Shown here in pieces: positions 7,780 through 17,364 of a stretch of 37,282 bases of DNA. The stretch covers positions 1 through 37,282 of the forward strand of contig NZ_JAABNN010000014.1 of the NCBI RefSeq assembly GCF_009928415.1. Reading direction: 5' to 3'. This DNA is from Bacillus sp. USDA818B3_A (GTDB lineage: Bacteria; Bacillota; Bacilli; Bacillales; Cytobacillaceae). Every line of letters starts with the position of its first letter. Position 1 is the first letter of the stretch. The notes under the pieces are model-generated. The model did no database searches and was not told where the DNA came from. It saw nothing but the letters and a program-made list of their open reading frames with translations. Made by a program: the position numbers and the translations under genes.

Positions 7780-7835
7780 TGGAACATAAAGTTCTTCCAA
7801 ATAGCCACTTCTACAGTTATTAACTTAATCGATCG
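7780..7835 (-). pseudogene. Relic of an AKR C-terminus (older copy)
   Basis: On the minus strand this stretch reads LEELYVPHPV, matching the end of the intact AKR at 8008-8988 (FLEEPYVPHSIVGHN), and the flanking DNA aligns with 8035-8100 with scattered changes. Its frame is broken. Together with the next relic it makes three successive AKR 3' ends. Confidence 0.6.
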
Positions 7836-7894
7836 CAAATAGCTGTTGTTGTATCTTCAGGATAAGACACTTTCATTGCAGAACTATTTCTATT

Positions 7895-7965
7895 TAAAAC
7901 CAACTATTGAATTTGGGACATACGCCTCTTCCAGAAAAGCAATTTCGTAAGATGTTAACGTAGTT
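7895..7965 (-). pseudogene. Relic of an AKR C-terminus (younger copy)
   Basis: The minus strand encodes AFLEEAYVPNSIVG, almost the same as the C-terminus of the intact AKR that ends 40 bp away. The DNA match covers about 65 bp and the reading frame is lost to the left and right. It is best explained by tandem duplication of the AKR followed by deletion of its body. Confidence 0.75.
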
Positions 7966-8007
7966 ATGACTTTTAAAAATCTAATTTCAAACACTTTTAC
8001 ACCAGAA

Positions 8008-8988
8008 TTAATTATGACCAACTATTGAATGAGGCACATATGGCTCTTCTAGAAAAGCAACTTCTTCAGGTGTTAACTTGAGAGATAGAGCACCTACCGC
8101 ATCATCAAGCTGAGAAATTTTCGTAGCTCCAATAATAGGAGCTGTTATAGGTTCCTTCTGAAGCAACCATGCGAGTGCGACATGAATACGAGGAACACTA
8201 TGTTTCTCTGCGATTAAAGCAACTCGTTCTACGACTAGTCTATCTAAATCCGCAGATGGTTCATATTTAGATTTTAGAATCTTGTCTGTTTCTGACCGAT
8301 GAGTCTTTTCCGACCAATCACGTGTCAATCTGCCTGATGCGAGCGGACTATATGGGGTCACCCCTATTTTTTCTTCCTTACAAAGAGGCAACATCTCCCT
8401 TTCCTCTTCACGGTATATAAGATTGAGATGATTTTGCATGGAGACAAATCGAGTCCACCCATTTTTTTCTGCTACATGTAAAGCCTTTTGGAACTGCCAT
8501 GTGTACATAGCAGAAGCACCTATGTATCTTGCCTTTCCAGACTTCACCACATCATGTAATGCTTCCATTGTTTCTTCAATTAGGGTATTGTAATCCCAGC
8601 GGTGGATGATATAAAGATCTACATAATCTGTTCCCAGTCTCTTAAGACTTTTATCAATTTCACTCAGGATGGCCTTTCGGGAAAGCCCAGAACCATTCGG
8701 GCCATGATGCATACGCCCCCAAACCTTCGTAGCGAGCACAATTTCATCCCGATTGGCATAACCCTTTAATGCCCGTCCAACAATCTCTTCACTGGTTCCA
8801 CCTGCATAAATATTTGCTGTATCAAAAAAGTTAATACCATGATCCAGGGCTTTTTTAATAATAGGACGGCTGTTCTCCTCATTAAGTACCCATTGATGGC
8901 CTCCTGGCTGAACCTCACCAAAGCTCATACAGCCAAGGCAGAGTCTAGAAACATCTAATCCCGTATTTCCGAGTTTTGTATATTCCAT
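8008..8988 (-). CDS. Aldo/keto reductase, YajO/YeaE-type
   Basis: A 326-residue TIM-barrel NADPH-dependent reductase. The tetrad is intact: D56 (NFFDTANIY), Y61, K88 (VLATKVWG) and H129 (YIIHRWDY). The stretch YSPLASGRLTRDW and the cofactor region APIIGATKISQLDDAVGAL are typical of the AKR branch with E. coli YajO and Bacillus relatives that reduce aldehydes. The start has only a weak AAGTGAGTG site. It is driven by the orphan cassette at 9033-9120, whose half-sites match the TetR-1 type, so TetR-1 may regulate it in trans. Two 3'-end relics of sister copies lie just downstream. Confidence 0.88.
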   Translation of the reverse strand: MEYTKLGNTGLDVSRLCLGCMSFGEVQPGGHQWVLNEENSRPIIKKALDHGINFFDTANIYAGGTSEEIVGRALKGYANRDEIVLATKVWGRMHHGPNGSGLSRKAILSEIDKSLKRLGTDYVDLYIIHRWDYNTLIEETMEALHDVVKSGKARYIGASAMYTWQFQKALHVAEKNGWTRFVSMQNHLNLIYREEEREMLPLCKEEKIGVTPYSPLASGRLTRDWSEKTHRSETDKILKSKYEPSADLDRLVVERVALIAEKHSVPRIHVALAWLLQKEPITAPIIGATKISQLDDAVGALSLKLTPEEVAFLEEPYVPHSIVGHN

Positions 8989-9032
8989 TTTCTATTCACT
9001 CACTTTCAAAATATTTTTAATCTTCAATTTCA

Positions 9033-9120
9033 AGTATAAAAATAAATGTGAGACTTACAATTGTTAAATGATTAAAATTTGTTAATTAATGAACAACTCT
9101 ATTAAAATTGTTCATTATTT
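9033..9120. promoter_or_regulatory. Orphan control cassette of the YajO-type AKR
   Basis: A leftward promoter remains: -35 TTGTAA (9060-9055), spacer 16, -10 TATACT (9038-9033). TTGTTAATTAATGAACAA (9079-9096) matches cassette A exactly. AATGAACAA (9088-9096) and TTGTTCATT (9108-9116) form a perfect inverted repeat with an 11-bp spacer. The 20-bp palindrome is decayed and the rightward promoter is lost. No TetR gene follows; a terminator-like hairpin comes about 80 bp later, so the TetR body seems deleted. Confidence 0.7.
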
Positions 9121-9198
9121 TTATAAAAGGACAATTTATAAGAATGTATGATCGAATATTGTGTAAGGGGATTTTTTCCTATGTCTGCACTGCAAAAA

Positions 9199-9225
9199 AA
9201 AGAGTGACTTTTATAGTCACTCTTT
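9199..9225 (+). terminator. Terminator possibly left from a deleted TetR gene
   Basis: AAAGAGTGACT (9199-9209) pairs perfectly with AGTCACTCTTT (9215-9225). Its sequence resembles the terminator behind TetR-3 (20625-20656). It stands between the orphan cassette and the mhqO-like gene with no gene in front of it. Confidence 0.65.
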
Positions 9226-9326
9226 CATTAACTAATTCCATTCAACAAAAAAAGGTATTATTTATAGTTGATAACTTTCATTCAGTCATGGGACCGTTTA
9301 TTTATTTGATAGGTCTATTCGAAAGA

Positions 9327-10265
9327 TCAGTCTAGTTTTCTTACTTCAAATGGTAATAACTCTCGTTCAATTTGTGCTCTATGTGGTTCATACTGTGAGG
9401 GCAGCATTAGTTTTTCACCCATTGTTTCATGTGATTCATCATGCGCGAATCCTGGAGGATCCGTCGCAATTTCAAATAGAATTTCCCCATGCTCTCTAAA
9501 ATAGATGGCATTAAAATAATTTCTGTCCCGTACGGCAGTGACACCATACCCATTGGCGGCAACATATTTTTGCCAATCCAGCTGATCTTTATCATCAATT
9601 GCGCGCCAGGCAATGTGGTGAACCGTTCCCACGCCCATTTGTCCACGTCCAATTGGAGTTAATTTAAGGTCGATCATATTGCCAATATCAGCAGTGGATC
9701 TGAAACGTGTAAAATCTCCTTCCTTCCCCACCAATTCAAGCCCCATAACATCTTCTAACAATTGAGCCGTTTTGTTAGGCTGAGTGGATAAAAGAGTCGC
9801 TCCTCCAAATCCTTTAATAGCAACTTCTGGTGTTACTTCTCCAAAGGTCCAAGTATTAACTTCCCCTGCTTCTCTTTCTACTATTTCAAGATGAAGACCA
9901 TGAGGATCATCAAATTCCAAATTCTGCTCCCCAAAACGTTCCATGATTGTAAAAGGAATATTGAATTTTTCTAATCTGTTTTTCCAGAATTCGAATGCTC
10001 CCTTTGGAACGACATAAGAGGTAACTCCTACTTGACCGTCTCCAATGATTCCTTGACGAGCCCCTGCCCATGGAAAGAATGTAATAATCGTTCCTGGTTT
10101 TCCGCCTTCATTACCAAAATACAGGTGATACGTGCCAGGATCATCAAAATTGACCGTTTGCTTAACTAACCGTAACCCTAAAACCCCTGCATAGAAGTCG
10201 ACATTCTCTTGTGGATGCCCTACGATTGCTGTGATATGGTGAATACCCATTGTTTTCTTACTCAT
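9327..10265 (-). CDS. mhqO: Ring-cleaving dioxygenase of the MhqO/MhqA type (VOC family)
   Basis: A 312-residue protein with two vicinal-oxygen-chelate modules: MGIHHITAIVGHPQENVDFY at the start and FGGATLLSTQPNKTAQLLEDVMGL near residue 150. Candidate metal ligands are His in GIHHIT, His in GTVHHIAW and Glu in ILFEIATDPPGF. Family knowledge: B. subtilis MhqA, MhqE and MhqO are Fe-dependent dioxygenases induced by hydroquinones under the repressor MhqR. Here it lies behind a DoxX gene as in the mhqNOP operon, and an MhqR-like half-conserved box sits at 10348-10365 in front of it. The ATG 10265 has AAAAGGGGTG upstream. It could equally be called mhqA or mhqE; the DoxX neighbour favours mhqO. 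Confidence 0.8.
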   Translation of the reverse strand: MSKKTMGIHHITAIVGHPQENVDFYAGVLGLRLVKQTVNFDDPGTYHLYFGNEGGKPGTIITFFPWAGARQGIIGDGQVGVTSYVVPKGAFEFWKNRLEKFNIPFTIMERFGEQNLEFDDPHGLHLEIVEREAGEVNTWTFGEVTPEVAIKGFGGATLLSTQPNKTAQLLEDVMGLELVGKEGDFTRFRSTADIGNMIDLKLTPIGRGQMGVGTVHHIAWRAIDDKDQLDWQKYVAANGYGVTAVRDRNYFNAIYFREHGEILFEIATDPPGFAHDESHETMGEKLMLPSQYEPHRAQIERELLPFEVRKLD

Positions 10266-10347
10266 TGCTAACACCCCTTTTTAAGGAAATAGTTAATAGA
10301 CCTTAATAACCTAGTTTGTTCCTAATTCAAAAATCAATTAATTTAAA

Positions 10348-10365
10348 AATCTTTAATTCGAGATA
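10348..10365. promoter_or_regulatory. Degenerate MhqR-like operator before mhqO
   Basis: AATCTTTAATTCGAGATA keeps the right arm TTCGAGATA of the perfect box at 10793-10810 and an ATCT left arm. It lies 82 bp upstream of the mhqO-like start. It might give this gene its own control. Confidence 0.5.
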
Positions 10366-10367
10366 GT

Positions 10368-10769
10368 TTAAAATAAAAATGCATCTAAAGCATATTGTCC
10401 TGGACCAATTAATGCGATCCCAATCACAACAGCAATCAATGTCAGATTATATTCATATCCATTTGATGTGGCCCATAATCCGTTTTGTCCGTGCACCTTA
10501 ATAATTGCCATAATCATTGTTCCTGCAATCATAATTGCTGCAAGTGGGGTTAATAGCCCTATAGCAAATAAAATACCACCAATAAGTTCTGCTAATCCTG
10601 CAAAAAGAGCAATGGTTACTCCCGGCTTCATGCCAATCGATTCAAACCAGCCTCCTGTACCTTTTAAGCCATAACCTCCGAATGAGCCAAACAACTTTTG
10701 AGCTCCATGACCTACAAATAATAACCCTACTACTAAACGAATGATTAATAAACCAATATTTATCATCAT
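10368..10769 (-). CDS. mhqP: DoxX-family membrane protein, MhqP-like
   Basis: A 133-residue integral membrane protein with four predicted helices, starting MMINIGLLIIRLVVGLLFVGHGAQKLFG, the classic DoxX opening. The segments GVTIALFAGLAELIGGILFAIGLLTPLAAIMIAGTMI and YNLTLIAVVIGIALIGPGQYALD follow. DoxX proteins are linked to thiol and quinone stress; B. subtilis MhqP belongs to the hydroquinone-induced mhqNOP operon. AGGAGG lies 6 nt before the ATG at 10769; longer in-frame starts lack a site. It is first in the two-gene unit with the dioxygenase (103-bp gap with its own box). Two MhqR-type palindromes lie upstream. Confidence 0.85.
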   Translation of the reverse strand: MMINIGLLIIRLVVGLLFVGHGAQKLFGSFGGYGLKGTGGWFESIGMKPGVTIALFAGLAELIGGILFAIGLLTPLAAIMIAGTMIMAIIKVHGQNGLWATSNGYEYNLTLIAVVIGIALIGPGQYALDAFLF

Positions 10770-10792
10770 AAAAATCCTCCTAAATTTAATTT

Positions 10793-10810
10793 TATCTCGA
10801 ATTCGAGATA
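10793..10810. promoter_or_regulatory. Perfect MhqR-type operator
   Basis: TATCTCGAATTCGAGATA is an 18-bp perfect palindrome and matches the operator reported for B. subtilis MhqR as I recall it (tATCTcgaAtTCgAGATa). It lies 24 bp upstream of the DoxX start, overlapping the expected transcription start. Confidence 0.85.
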
Positions 10811-10892
10811 TATAATCAAAAAAAATTAGTCCTAGCTTCTTTATAATCATTGCACGAATGTTTCTATCCCCCCAAAAAACTTTTAATTAATT

Positions 10893-10910
10893 TATCTTGA
10901 ATCTGAGATA
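10893..10910. promoter_or_regulatory. Second MhqR-type operator, imperfect
   Basis: TATCTTGAATCTGAGATA keeps both outer TATCT / AGATA arms. It starts exactly 100 bp from the perfect operator. No mhqR gene is present in the window. Confidence 0.65.
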
Positions 10911-10953
10911 ATCTTAATACGTCTCATCTTTTTTGTCAATCATCTTTTTTATT

Positions 10954-11556
10954 TTATTCAAAAGTCAGTTTAAGCTTGTCATAAAAATGAATAGCTTTTT
11001 GGTAATCCTCCTGCGTATCAACATCCATAATGACTCCAGGGTCATCCACATTGATGTATTCCTTTTCGTAACCATTAAGGACGACTCGTAAATTACTTTC
11101 TGGATGGGTTTCGAGAATTTTCTGTTTCACTTGCTCTGATAATTTGATGGGGTGACCACCTTTAAATTGAAAGCTGGGAATCACTACGCTTCCTTTGTGT
11201 TTGGCTAGTAGCTGAACCGTCTCTTTTTTTACAAGCGGACAATCTCCTGGAGTTATAAAGAAGGTTTCTGCTTTTACTTCGTTGCAGCCCTTTTGAATGG
11301 AAGTAAACATCCCTTGATGAAAGTTTTCATTATAAACAAACTTTAGCTGAAATGAATAGGTATTTTTATTGGCCATTTTTGCGATTTCCTCTTGGATAAG
11401 TTCTGCTCTAAACCCACCTAAGACGATGACTCTGCTGCATAAGCCTTCAAATATAGAAATCGTATGCTCTAACACAGACATGTGCCCTAGCGGCAAAGTC
11501 ATTTTAAATGCATTTGCTCGATTGGAATATCCAGCGGCTAAGACGATCACTTCCAT
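10954..11556 (-). CDS. MobA-like nucleotidyltransferase (MocA/PucB type)
   Basis: A 200-residue NTP transferase. The N-terminal signature VIVLAAGYSNRANAFKMTLPLG is the LAAGxSxRxxxxK nucleotide-binding loop of MobA-like molybdenum cofactor cytidylyl/guanylyltransferases, and FITPGDCPLVKKETVQLL supplies the metal-binding PxDxP-like motif (here PGDCP). FKGGHPIKLS and LRVVLNG follow as in MocA/PucB. Such enzymes mature molybdopterin for oxidases such as xanthine or CO dehydrogenase, but no molybdoenzyme gene is visible here, so its partner lies elsewhere. Start ATG 11556 has GAGGGTG upstream. It appears to be a single gene between a terminator and the mhq operators. Confidence 0.78.
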   Translation of the reverse strand: MEVIVLAAGYSNRANAFKMTLPLGHMSVLEHTISIFEGLCSRVIVLGGFRAELIQEEIAKMANKNTYSFQLKFVYNENFHQGMFTSIQKGCNEVKAETFFITPGDCPLVKKETVQLLAKHKGSVVIPSFQFKGGHPIKLSEQVKQKILETHPESNLRVVLNGYEKEYINVDDPGVIMDVDTQEDYQKAIHFYDKLKLTFE

Positions 11557-11646
11557 TATTTCACCCTCTATGTTTCCTTTTATCAATCTACTAGTCTTTA
11601 GTTTATTCCCATGCAGCCTTGAATATGAACTAATGATTCTCCATAC

Positions 11647-11688
11647 AAAAAACACTCACAAATATTGATAAAACAAAATCTGTGAGTG
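11647..11688 (-). terminator. Terminator of the AKR-cupin operon
   Basis: CACTCACA (11653-11660) pairs with TGTGAGTG (11681-11688), and the minus strand continues into TTTTTT. A second perfect hairpin, GCATCGAA / TTCGATGC at 11757-11780, precedes it without a T run. Confidence 0.7.
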
Positions 11689-11788
11689 CTCCTCGGATTG
11701 CCTTTCTAAAACACCTTTGATTCCCATCATCCTTTAAAAATCATCAAACAATAGGTGCATCGAATTAATTGGTTCGATGCGTTCAATA

Positions 11789-12193
11789 TTATAATTTATT
11801 ATACGTTTCATCATCGACAGGTTCTAACCATTCCGGCTTTCCTGCAGTGATGGCAATGTGTACAAACCAGCTATCTTTTGTAGCGCCATGCCAGTGCTTT
11901 ACACCATTGTGAGTGACTATAACATCGCCAGCTTTTAATAATTGAGCTGGTTTTCCTTCTTCCTGGTACCAGCCTTCGCCACCAGTTACCAATAAAATTT
12001 GAAATCCATCACGATGGATATGCCAGTTGTTTCGGCATCCTGGTTCAAAAGTCACATTCCCAACACCAACGTTGACTTCAGGGTCAGACACTAATCCTTT
12101 AAGATAACTTTGTCCCACAAAAAATTGTGAAAAAGGATTTTTTTCACCCGCTGGGAAAATAACGCCATTTTTTACTTCTTCATGTTTTGCCAT
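11789..12193 (-). CDS. Cupin-domain protein
   Basis: A 134-residue single-domain cupin. Motif 1 is seen as NNWHIHRDGFQILLVTGGEGWYQEEG and motif 2 as GDVIVTHNGVKHWHGA, giving three to four His residues for a metal. It resembles small cupins annotated next to AKRs and carboxymuconolactone decarboxylases, often of unknown reaction. GGAGG precedes ATG 12193 by 8 nt. The gap to the upstream AKR stop is 21 bp, so the two are one operon, read from the cassette at 13108-13205. Possible roles are isomerase or dioxygenase on an oxidised small molecule; not decided by sequence. Confidence 0.8.
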   Translation of the reverse strand: MAKHEEVKNGVIFPAGEKNPFSQFFVGQSYLKGLVSDPEVNVGVGNVTFEPGCRNNWHIHRDGFQILLVTGGEGWYQEEGKPAQLLKAGDVIVTHNGVKHWHGATKDSWFVHIAITAGKPEWLEPVDDETYNKL

Positions 12194-12214
12194 TTTTAAT
12201 TCCTCCATTTCACC

Positions 12215-13078
12215 TTATCTTAATTTTCCGCCAAATACCGGGAAGAAGCTATGCTCACCATAATTCTTTATGTGCTCTACATTCTTCAACGTCTCCATAT
12301 CTTCATCGCTAATAGTAAAATCAAGTTCGGCATTGTTCCTCATGTGATCCGGATTTGCCGTCTTAGGAATGACTACTAGACCAAGCTGGATATCATAACG
12401 CAGGCAAAGTTGAGCAACTGATACTCCATACTTATCAGCAATTACTTTCACTTCGGCATGATCGAGAACTGCACCGTGTGCAATTGGTGAATAGGCCTCT
12501 ACTAGGATGTCATTCTTCTGGCAGAATTCAATTAGTTCCAGAGGAGTATTGCTGACATGTGCCAAAATTTGATTGACCATTGGCTTGATTTCACAGTTTG
12601 CAAGAATATTCTCTACATCATCCTGAAGGAAGTTAGAAAGACCGATTGCCTTTACCTTGCCTTTCTTATAAGCATCCTCCATCGCTTGCCATACTTCCTT
12701 GTTTTCCTGGAAATAACGGTTCTCCTCACGGAACTCCGTCCAAGGCTGCGGGCTGTGGATAATCAGTAGGTCAATGTAATCCATTCCCAACTTTGTTAAA
12801 GACTCATCAATGGACTGCGCTGCTGCCTCGTAAGTTTTTGCTTCTGCAGCAACCTTTGTCGTGATGAAAAGTTCTTCTCTCTCCACTCCGCAGGAACGGA
12901 TTCCTTCGCCAACACCCCTTTCATTCATATAAGCCTGAGCCGTATCAATATGACGATATCCGATCGATACCGCTTCTACCACTGCTTGTGCTGCCTGTGC
13001 CTCGTCAAGCAGCCAGGTGCCAAGACCTAATTTTGGGATTTCTACACCATTTGATAATTTGTAGGTTTCGTTAAACAT
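12215..13078 (-). CDS. Aldo/keto reductase, 2,5-diketo-gluconate reductase / YtbE type
   Basis: A 287-residue AKR of the short prokaryotic branch (AKR5-like). The tetrad D45 (YRHIDTAQAY), Y50, K75 (FITTKV) and H108 (DLLIIHSPQP) is complete; GLSNFLQDDVENIL and VVIPKTANPDHMRNN are the usual substrate-loop and NADPH-binding regions. Bacillus members reduce methylglyoxal and other aldehydes. AAGGAGA lies upstream of the ATG. It heads an operon with the cupin gene, and the leftward promoter in the orphan cassette would start RNA about 30 bp upstream. The cassette's half-sites are of TetR-3 type. Confidence 0.88.
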   Translation of the reverse strand: MFNETYKLSNGVEIPKLGLGTWLLDEAQAAQAVVEAVSIGYRHIDTAQAYMNERGVGEGIRSCGVEREELFITTKVAAEAKTYEAAAQSIDESLTKLGMDYIDLLIIHSPQPWTEFREENRYFQENKEVWQAMEDAYKKGKVKAIGLSNFLQDDVENILANCEIKPMVNQILAHVSNTPLELIEFCQKNDILVEAYSPIAHGAVLDHAEVKVIADKYGVSVAQLCLRYDIQLGLVVIPKTANPDHMRNNAELDFTISDEDMETLKNVEHIKNYGEHSFFPVFGGKLR

Positions 13079-13107
13079 GCTCTTGTCTCCTTTATATTAA
13101 TCAACAT

Positions 13108-13205
13108 CTGTTTATTATTATAAAAAAGCCCTTCATACTTTCAATGGTTAAATTAGCGCAAATCGTTGATTACTCAACAAATCAAGTAACATTGTTGATT
13201 ATCTT
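13108..13205. promoter_or_regulatory. Orphan control cassette of the AKR-cupin operon
   Basis: Leftward -35 TTGAAA (13144-13139), spacer 16, -10 TATAAT (13122-13117). The half-sites TCAACAA (13174-13180) and TTGTTGA (13192-13198) form a perfect inverted repeat with an 11-bp spacer, identical in arms to the TetR-3 cassette. The leader block TTATCTTTTAGAA is kept to 13211. There is no TetR gene after it and no rightward -35, so it is a truncated cassette. Confidence 0.75.
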
Positions 13206-13272
13206 TTAGAATAGAAGCGGTTTTGTCGACAAGGAAACTGCTTTTCTTATTATTCATCCAAGAAAAAGAAAA

Positions 13273-13304
13273 AAAACCGACTTTCCTAATTGGAAAATCG
13301 GTTT
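13273..13304. terminator. Terminator behind katG
   Basis: AAAACCGA at the left pairs with TCGGTTTT at the right with an inner TTTCC / GGAAA stem. Both strands end in T runs. It lies between the truncated cassette and the katG stop codon. Confidence 0.75.
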
Positions 13305-13369
13305 TTTTGATTAAACTTATTTTGTTACCAACAACCATTGATGCTGCTGCTGTAAGTGTGAAGGTTCTT

Positions 13370-15622
<2,253 letters not shown>

Positions 15623-15642
15623 CTAATCTTACTAAGTGAATG

Positions 15643-15657
15643 AAATAATTATTCTTA
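15643..15657. promoter_or_regulatory. Possible PerR box upstream of katG
   Basis: AAATAATTATTCTTA matches the Bacillus Per-box consensus TTATAATNATTATAA at about 11 of 15 positions, with an intact core ATAATTATT. Position 65-80 bp before the katG start fits a repressor site. In such AT-rich DNA the match could be chance. Confidence 0.35.
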
Positions 15658-15720
15658 TTTAATACTATTAAACTATCAAGGACCGTTCCCAATAAAAATG
15701 CTTTCCGTTTTATCTTTAAA

Positions 15721-15762
15721 AAAACCACTTTCATACCGGAAATTCGGTTGAAAGTGGTTTTT
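15721..15762. terminator. Hairpin terminator right of katG
   Basis: AACCACTTTC pairs with GAAAGTGGTT, with an inner ACCG / CGGT stem. It probably ends the leftward MFS transcript, or what remains of the AKR relic at 15850. Confidence 0.7.
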
Positions 15763-15849
15763 AGCTTATTTCACTGCAGCGTTTAGCTTATTTATTTCAA
15801 TTAGTTGACTAAAAAGACAACTATTGAAGTAGGCTTTTCCTCATTATTA

Positions 15850-15965
15850 ATTTTGCATCCGGATTATGACCAGCATTGAATGAAGCAAACTCCGTTCTTC
15901 TAGATCAGATAGAGCACCAATAGCTCTTTAAGATGAGAAATTTTGTAGCCCGAGCTGATACTATT
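15850..15965 (-). pseudogene. Relic of an AKR C-terminus
   Basis: The DNA aligns with the last 120 bp of the YajO-type AKR gene (8031-8150): shared blocks include ATTATGACCA, GATAGAGCACC and GAGAAATTTT. The minus strand still ends in GHN as in that protein. Several indels destroy the frame, and only the 3' end is present. Confidence 0.7.
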
Positions 15966-15980
15966 CCTATAGGCAGCACC

Positions 15981-17147
15981 TTAAAACTGTTCATTTGTTA
16001 CATGGACATCCACCTTATTGTTTTTCATTCGTTTCACAAAATACGTAAACATCAGCAAGGAACACACCACGGACACAGCATTCACCAAGAACAAAACTTG
16101 ATAGCTGGTGTACTCTGAAACCCAGCCTAGTATTATCGCTCCAAGACCTATGCCAAGATCAGTGGATGTAGAAAAAGAGGCATTGGCAACTCCTGCTCGA
16201 TCTGGTGGGACAAGACGAATGATTGCCGCCTGTAGAGGCGACTGTGCGGAACCGAAACCAATCCCATATAGAACGGCTGAAAAGAGCACTCCGAACAATC
16301 CAGTCGAGAAGCTTAAGACAATCAAAGCCAAAATCGTAATAATGAGAGAGGGTATTATGACAAACCTCTCACTATATCTGTCGGAAAGTTTCCCTGCAAT
16401 CGGACGTATCAATACAAGAGTGGCAGCATAGACCATAAAAAAGGCACCGGAATTAATTTTTATCAAGTCAGCGAACAACGGAACAAAAGTAGTAATACCA
16501 CCATAAGCGATAAATAAAAAAAAGACCGATACCGCAACAGGCAAAATGGATTTATCTAATAATTCGATTTTCGATTCGTCAGTCTTCGGCTCATAAGGCA
16601 ACTTTGCACCAATCGCCATCAGCAATGCCGCAAAAGTAAGGCCGAGTGCAATTAGAAAAAGAGCATGGTACGACAGGTTCTGAGTAATCCAGAGACCACA
16701 CATCGGACCCACTGCCATAGCAAGCGTCATAGCTATACCTGACCAACCCATGCCTTCTCCACGCCTTCTGGTAGGAATCATATCAGTAATCGCCGTAAGA
16801 AAAGAGGTTGTGGTAACGGCCCAGCTTACACCGTGCAATATTCTGAGCCCCATCAATAAGACGATACCGTCTACCCAATTGTACATATACATGATCAAGG
16901 CAAATAGAATTAATCCCCAGATGATAAATGGACGCCTGCCGAAACGGTCCAATAGCCCACCAATAAATGGGCGAAAAATGACGGCTGAAAGCATGAATGC
17001 TCCCATCGCAAGCCCGACCTGCGATTCGTTTCCACCCATCTGTTTGATAAAAATCGGCATAGTTGGATAAAGCATATAAAACGCAGAAAATAAAAAAAAC
17101 ATCCCTGCGGTCATGAGGATAAATGACTTTGTCCATAGTCGTTCCAT
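15981..17147 (-). CDS. MFS exporter (12-TM drug-efflux-like)
   Basis: A 388-residue major facilitator with 12 predicted helices. Motif A is seen as GGLLDRFGRRPFI after TM2 (residues about 63-75), and the half-repeat GKLSDRYSERFVI after TM8. FGSAQSPLQAAIIRLVPPDRAGVANASFS is the motif near TM10 common in DHA1 drug:proton antiporters. AGGAGG is 8 nt before the ATG. The gene stands alone between katG and an AKR pseudogene, and an inverted repeat lies upstream (17224-17262). Substrate unknown; export of toxic organic molecules is the likely role. Confidence 0.85.
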   Translation of the reverse strand: MERLWTKSFILMTAGMFFLFSAFYMLYPTMPIFIKQMGGNESQVGLAMGAFMLSAVIFRPFIGGLLDRFGRRPFIIWGLILFALIMYMYNWVDGIVLLMGLRILHGVSWAVTTTSFLTAITDMIPTRRRGEGMGWSGIAMTLAMAVGPMCGLWITQNLSYHALFLIALGLTFAALLMAIGAKLPYEPKTDESKIELLDKSILPVAVSVFFLFIAYGGITTFVPLFADLIKINSGAFFMVYAATLVLIRPIAGKLSDRYSERFVIIPSLIITILALIVLSFSTGLFGVLFSAVLYGIGFGSAQSPLQAAIIRLVPPDRAGVANASFSTSTDLGIGLGAIILGWVSEYTSYQVLFLVNAVSVVCSLLMFTYFVKRMKNNKVDVHVTNEQF

Positions 17148-17223
17148 ATTGCACTCCTCCTAAATTAAAAGTTTTAATGTATTTTCTTTATTCCATTCAA
17201 TTTGTGATTAAAAATACCAATCC

Positions 17224-17262
17224 CCTAACTAATTATTTTCCAAAAACTAACAATAAGTTAGG
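17224..17262. promoter_or_regulatory. Inverted-repeat cluster upstream of the MFS gene
   Basis: CCTAACT (17224-17230) is complementary to AGTTAGG (17256-17262), and a middle ACTAAC forms a tighter pair with GTTAG. Three related half-sites in front of the gene suggest an operator. The regulator is not identified. Confidence 0.4.
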
Positions 17263-17308
17263 TGCCGACTCTTATCAGATTCATTTCCCTTAGTAAGAAA
17301 TGATAAAA

Positions 17309-17338
17309 AAGAAGGATGTACACATATACATCCTTCTT
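17309..17338. terminator. Terminator beside the AKR pseudogene
   Basis: AAGAAGGATGTA pairs perfectly with TACATCCTTCTT around a 6-nt loop. It lies 25-30 bp past the pseudogene stop. Confidence 0.75.
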
Positions 17339-17364
17339 AATCCTCTTTATCAAGCTTTTGTATC

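Noticed and set aside
9108..9335. Plus-strand reading frame of 75 codons
   Set aside because: It starts inside the orphan operator, crosses a terminator hairpin and overlaps the mhqO-like stop; no binding site and no family resemblance.
15643..15657. Firm claim that katG is under PerR
   Set aside because: Only about 11 of 15 bases match and the DNA is AT-rich, so it is listed as a weak candidate only.
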